Source: Bacillota bacterium (GTDB taxonomy: Bacteria > Bacillota > Clostridia > Acetivibrionales > DSM-2933). From it: a stretch of DNA of 7,924 bases. Within the stretch, counting starts at the first letter, position 1. Every line of letters starts with the position of its first letter. Both the position numbers and the translations under genes were made by a program. Location of the stretch: assembly GCA_023441845.1 (NCBI GenBank), contig JAEZNF010000638.1, forward strand, positions 1 through 7,924, in the 5' to 3' direction. The notes below the pieces were generated by a model. That model ran no database searches, was not told the origin of the DNA, and saw only the letters and a program-made list of their open reading frames with translations. This document shows, piece by piece, positions 5,862 through 7,924 of the stretch.

Positions 5862-5961
5862 TTTAGGCACAGTTAAAATAAAACTTCCACTATAACTGTG
5901 CTATACCCCTGGAGTGTCATGAAGGGCTCGCTTAGAAAGTGGAAGTAATATTTTAAGTGCC
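5862..5961 (+). repeat. Structured ~100-nt intergenic element, copy B
   Basis: This is the better-folded copy. Two perfect helices interleave. GCACAGTT (5867-5874) pairs with AACTGTGC (5894-5901). ACTTCCACT (5883-5891) pairs with AGTGGAAGT (5938-5946). The order makes an H-type pseudoknot, with a small CCC/GGG hairpin region (about 5906-5925) in between. The first strand, GGCAC (5866-5870), can instead pair with GTGCC (5957-5961), so two exclusive folds are possible. It lies in the 3' untranslated region, directly before the terminator. I could not match it to a known riboswitch or ribozyme. Confidence 0.7.
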
Positions 5962-5965
5962 TATT

Positions 5966-5995
5966 AAAAGGGATAGAAGCTGACTATCCCTTTTT
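5966..5995. terminator. Intrinsic terminator between the convergent secreted-protein and membrane-protein genes
   Basis: AAAAGGGATAG (5966-5976) pairs perfectly with CTATCCCTTTT (5984-5994) around a 7-base loop and is followed by T. On the minus strand it ends in CCCTTTTAAT, so it can also serve the convergent membrane-protein gene, whose stop is 47 bases away. Confidence 0.88.
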
Positions 5996-6041
5996 GCATA
6001 GTGAAGTTGACTAATTTAGTTTCTTATATAAATGTTTGGTA

Positions 6042-6404
6042 TTACATGGCTTTTCCGGGTATTACAGCATCAATTATGCCGTATACTAAAGCTCCCAGTA
6101 TGGCTCCAAACAAAGTAACACTAAATCCGGCTACAAAAAACTGAGTTACATATATAATTACAGCTGCCAGTATAAATCCTGATATACCTCGTCCAAATGG
6201 AGTGGCATGAAGCCCCAAAAATCTTAATGCTACATAGTCTAATGCTGCTAATACGGCAGCCCCGAATAATAGAGGCCATATTCCTGATATTGTAAAACCT
6301 GGAGTTAAAAATGCCGTAATCCCTAATACAATAACACCTACAACAAACCTTACCAGAAGTTGGGTTATACTGACATTTCCCGTCCTTGTAAATTGATTAG
6401 CCAT
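6042..6404 (-). CDS. Phage holin family / four-TM membrane protein (holin superfamily IV type)
   Basis: This 120-residue integral membrane protein begins MANQFTRTGNVSITQ. It has four predicted membrane helices, near residues 14-35, 43-62, 73-92 and 95-115. Conserved-looking features are TPGFTISGIWPLL after helix 1, ALDYVALRFLGLHATPFGRGISGF between helices 2 and 3, and GIIDAVIPG at the end. This matches the family labelled mycobacterial 4-TMS phage holin (PF04020), which in most bacteria is a chromosomal membrane protein of unknown role. Nothing phage-like surrounds it, so lysis is unlikely. The Shine-Dalgarno AGGAAG sits 8 bases before the ATG at 6402-6404. A GTG at 6411-6413 overlaps it and is rejected. 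The upstream 170 bases are AT-rich, with no convincing promoter seen. Confidence 0.82.
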   Translation of the reverse strand: MANQFTRTGNVSITQLLVRFVVGVIVLGITAFLTPGFTISGIWPLLFGAAVLAALDYVALRFLGLHATPFGRGISGFILAAVIIYVTQFFVAGFSVTLFGAILGALVYGIIDAVIPGKAM

Positions 6405-6571
6405 TTGATTCACTTCCTTTCATTATATAGTTATTTATATTATTTATAAATAGACGATTAATTATTCAGATGCGTAAGTTTGCATTAATTGCATATTGTC
6501 AGGGCAATTAGCAAAAATTAAATGAAAACCGTGTAAAACGGAATGAAATGTTGATTTTCTGCTTAAAATAT

Positions 6572-6600
6572 TTGCTTACCTGAAGAAAGTCTGTTAAAAT
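6572..6600 (+). promoter_or_regulatory. Promoter of the T-box / cysE transcript
   Basis: TTGCTT (6572-6577), a 17-base spacer and TAAAAT (6595-6600) lie just before the first conserved part of the T-box leader. The predicted start is near 6607. The -35 is a partial match. Confidence 0.5.
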
Positions 6601-6606
6601 ATATTA

Positions 6607-6880
6607 TAACTTAATAGTGGAAATATTATGATTGGGAAGAGTAGCATAAGAAAACTCCAGAGAGAAGCTGTCAATGGGCTGGAAGCAGCTTTAGTAAATG
6701 ACTTGATGTGAAGTGCCCCCATGAATTTGAGACCGAAAATTTAAGAATAGCAAAAATTTTGCTCGTCTTTTTAGTAGGTTTTCACGGAGATGCTCCGTTA
6801 TGCTTTTAAGATGGGTTTTAACCCAATTAGAGTGGAACCGCGGTTACCTCGCCTCTAGATAGTGGAAGGCGAGGTTTTTT
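6607..6880 (+). promoter_or_regulatory. Cysteine T-box riboswitch with transcription terminator
   Basis: T-box leaders sense uncharged tRNA and allow readthrough when it binds. The conserved T-box AGAGTGGAACCGCGG lies at 6829-6843. The terminator pairs CCTCGCC (6847-6853) with GGCGAGG (6868-6874), followed by TTTTTT. Stem I carries GAAGAGTAG near 6636-6644 (the AGTA element). A UGC cysteine codon at 6714-6716 (GAAGTGCC) is the likely specifier, in the position expected on the 3' side of stem I. The acceptor-binding bulge reads UGGA (6833-6836). Its last base would pair with discriminator U73, as tRNA-Cys has. Downstream cysE and cysS agree with cysteine. A stem III-like hairpin (ACGGAG/CTCCGT, 6784-6797) lies in between. 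Confidence 0.93.
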
Positions 6881-6928
6881 AATACCCGGGAAGAAGGACA
6901 TTTCAAAATGTAAAGTATACAAACCCTG

Positions 6929-6956
6929 AAACGTATATTTAAAGGTATACGTTTTT
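6929..6956 (+). terminator. Second AT-rich hairpin with T-run between the T-box and cysE
   Basis: AAACGTATA (6929-6937) pairs perfectly with TATACGTTT (6946-6954) around an 8-base loop, and TT then A-rich sequence follows. It resembles a weak intrinsic terminator or a binding palindrome (GTATAC also occurs at 6915-6920). It lies past the T-box terminator and about 65 bases before cysE, so it could add a second layer of control. With only two G-C pairs its strength is doubtful. Confidence 0.35.
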
Positions 6957-7020
6957 AAAATTTATTAATAAGGGTAAAAATAAATTAAAATTTATATATT
7001 AAAGATGTGGGGTTTTTTAT

Positions 7021-7749
7021 ATGTTTAAAGAGCTTGTATATGACGCCAAATCAATAGCAAAAAGGGATCCGGCTGCTAAAAATATTATTGAGGTAATTTT
7101 GCTATACCCCGGATTTCATGCAATCTTTTTTCACAGGATTGCACATTGGTTTTATAATAAAAAACTATTTTTTGTTTCAAGGTTTATTTCACAATTTTCA
7201 AGGTTTTTTACTGGAATTGAAATTCACCCTGGAGCTAAAATAGGCAGAGGGCTTTTTATAGACCACGGTATGGGAGTTGTGATAGGTGAGACGGCTGAAG
7301 TGGGCGATAATTGCACTATTTATCACGGGGCTACCCTTGGAGGAACAGGAAAGGATACAGGTAAAAGGCATCCTACCATAGGCAACAACGTGTTAATCAG
7401 CTCTGGAGTTAAAATACTGGGGCCATTCAAGGTGGGTGATAACTCCAGAATCGGTGCAAATGCCGTTATATTGAGGGAAGTCGAGCCAAACACTACAGTT
7501 GTTGGTGTGCCGGGCAGGCCTGTCCGGAAGGGAGTGGCAAAGATTGTTCCTTCACTGGATCTGGACCAGATTCATATAGGTGACCCTGTAGCCCAGGAGT
7601 TATGCAGGCTTCTTGCCAGAATAGAAGTTCTTGAGAAAACACTTGCCGGAAATGAAGATATCGGTATGCCGGATAAAATAATTAAGAGGCAGATGCCTCA
7701 TGAAAGAATAGAAACCGAAAGGTGCAGTATTGATAAAACACAGGTGTGA
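7021..7749 (+). CDS. cysE: Serine O-acetyltransferase
   Basis: It transfers acetyl from acetyl-CoA to L-serine, making O-acetylserine for cysteine synthesis in the cytoplasm. The 242 residues comprise a short helical N-terminus with RDPAAK (D16-P17, like E. coli D92-P93), then a left-handed beta-helix of hexapeptide repeats (about 66-165). Catalytic D81-H82 lie in FIDHGMGVVIGET. HGATLGGTGKDTGKRHP contains substrate residues R116 and H117. The chain ends VGVPGRPVRKG plus a ~70-residue charged tail. It is shorter at the N-terminus than enterobacterial CysE and matches the Firmicute type. The ATG at 7021 follows a weak ribosome site (GTGGGG, about 8 bases upstream), unusually poor for this window. 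It is controlled by the T-box upstream, and cysS follows after 77 bases. Cysteine feedback via the C-terminal tail is known for the family but cannot be read here. Confidence 0.96.
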   Translation: MFKELVYDAKSIAKRDPAAKNIIEVILLYPGFHAIFFHRIAHWFYNKKLFFVSRFISQFSRFFTGIEIHPGAKIGRGLFIDHGMGVVIGETAEVGDNCTIYHGATLGGTGKDTGKRHPTIGNNVLISSGVKILGPFKVGDNSRIGANAVILREVEPNTTVVGVPGRPVRKGVAKIVPSLDLDQIHIGDPVAQELCRLLARIEVLEKTLAGNEDIGMPDKIIKRQMPHERIETERCSIDKTQV

Positions 7750-7777
7750 TTGAGTCCAGTTGTGTTGGGAATATAAA
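7750..7777 (+). promoter_or_regulatory. Possible internal promoter before cysS
   Basis: TTGAGT (7750-7755), 16 bases, then TATAAA (7772-7777) lie in the 77-base gap between cysE and cysS. This would give cysS a basal T-box-independent supply. The matches are moderate and AT-richness makes chance likely. Confidence 0.25.
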
Positions 7778-7826
7778 ATATTTAATAAATATGGCCGGAT
7801 GTGCTTAAACGTGGAGGGAGATTACC

Positions 7827-7924
7827 GTGAAGATTTATAACACAATGACAAGGAAAAAAGAGGAGTTTCAGCCGCTTGATCCTAATGAAGTAAAGATTTA
7901 TTCATGCGGACCTACGGTTTATAA
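7827..7924 (+). CDS. cysS: Cysteinyl-tRNA synthetase (N-terminal 32 codons, runs off the right edge)
   Basis: This enzyme charges tRNA-Cys with cysteine. The visible residues begin with GTG read as Met, then [16 protein letters not shown], and contain [11 protein letters not shown]. That is the first signature of class I CysRS, in which the Cys of SCGPTVY is a zinc ligand that selects cysteine. The HIGH-type motif would lie just past the edge. The start is GTG at 7827, with GGAGGGAG 6 bases upstream, a very strong ribosome site; the ATG six codons later lacks one. It lies downstream of cysE under the same T-box, the classic Firmicute cysE-cysS pairing. The rest of the gene cannot be judged. 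Confidence 0.95.
   Translation, partial: MKIYNTMTRKKEEFQPLDPNEVKIYSCGPTVY

Noticed and set aside
5862..5961. Known pseudoknotted RNA such as an HDV-like ribozyme, c-di-GMP or preQ1 riboswitch
   Set aside because: The helix order is reminiscent of HDV-like folds, but there is no P3 hairpin and no recognisable catalytic core. None of the conserved aptamer motifs of c-di-GMP, preQ1, glutamine, guanidine or fluoride classes is seen.
6042..6404. Prophage lysis holin
   Set aside because: No endolysin, tail or integrase gene is nearby, and this four-TM family is mostly chromosomal with unknown function.
7101..7112. GCTATACCCCGG in cysE as a third copy of the structured repeat
   Set aside because: Only this 12-mer resembles the element. 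It encodes the conserved LLYPG of CysE, and neither helix nor the CGCTTAGAAAG part is present.

Overview
The window reads like a chromosomal segment of a low-to-mid GC, spore-forming clostridial Firmicute. The best guess is a relative of Acetivibrio/Clostridium thermocellum. This is inferred from the protein families (DUF6062, a DUF3343 Se/S-carrier-like protein, a clostridial-type Ogg, a copper-amine-oxidase-N domain secreted protein), from strong AGG-rich Shine-Dalgarno sites, and from a cysteine T-box in front of cysE-cysS. No transposase, integrase, CRISPR array, tRNA or rRNA is visible. It looks like ordinary chromosome with several RNA elements between the genes.

Layout, left to right. 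The start of a DUF6062 gene runs off the left edge on the minus strand. Divergent from it is an 8-oxoguanine DNA glycosylase gene (ogg, start re-placed at a TTG), followed by a small DUF3343 gene. Next comes a non-coding stretch of about 415 bases. It carries an extended -10 promoter, a roughly 200-nt rod-shaped RNA with a central bubble that I identify as 6S RNA, and a strong hairpin terminator. The terminator is shared with the convergent minus-strand gene, a predicted beta-propeller plus coiled-coil protein of unknown function. A divergent cysteine-rich conserved protein of unknown function follows, with a 13-bp tandem repeat in its leader and its own terminator.

The middle region holds a secreted protein with a copper amine oxidase-like N-terminal domain. 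It is flanked on both sides, in the same orientation, by two diverged copies of a ~100-nt element that can fold into a pseudoknot-like structure. I cannot assign this element to a known RNA class, and it is the best candidate here for something undescribed. A convergent four-helix membrane protein (holin superfamily IV type) follows.

The right end is a cysteine module. A T-box riboswitch (UGC specifier candidate, UGGA acceptor-binding bulge matching the U73 discriminator of tRNA-Cys) precedes cysE (serine acetyltransferase), and the start of cysS (cysteinyl-tRNA synthetase) follows. Uncharged tRNA-Cys would thus raise both cysteine synthesis and cysteine charging.

A recurring annotation point: in ogg, the propeller gene, the copper-amine-oxidase-domain gene and the membrane protein, the first in-frame start overlaps or crowds the Shine-Dalgarno site. 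The start given here is the one with proper spacing.
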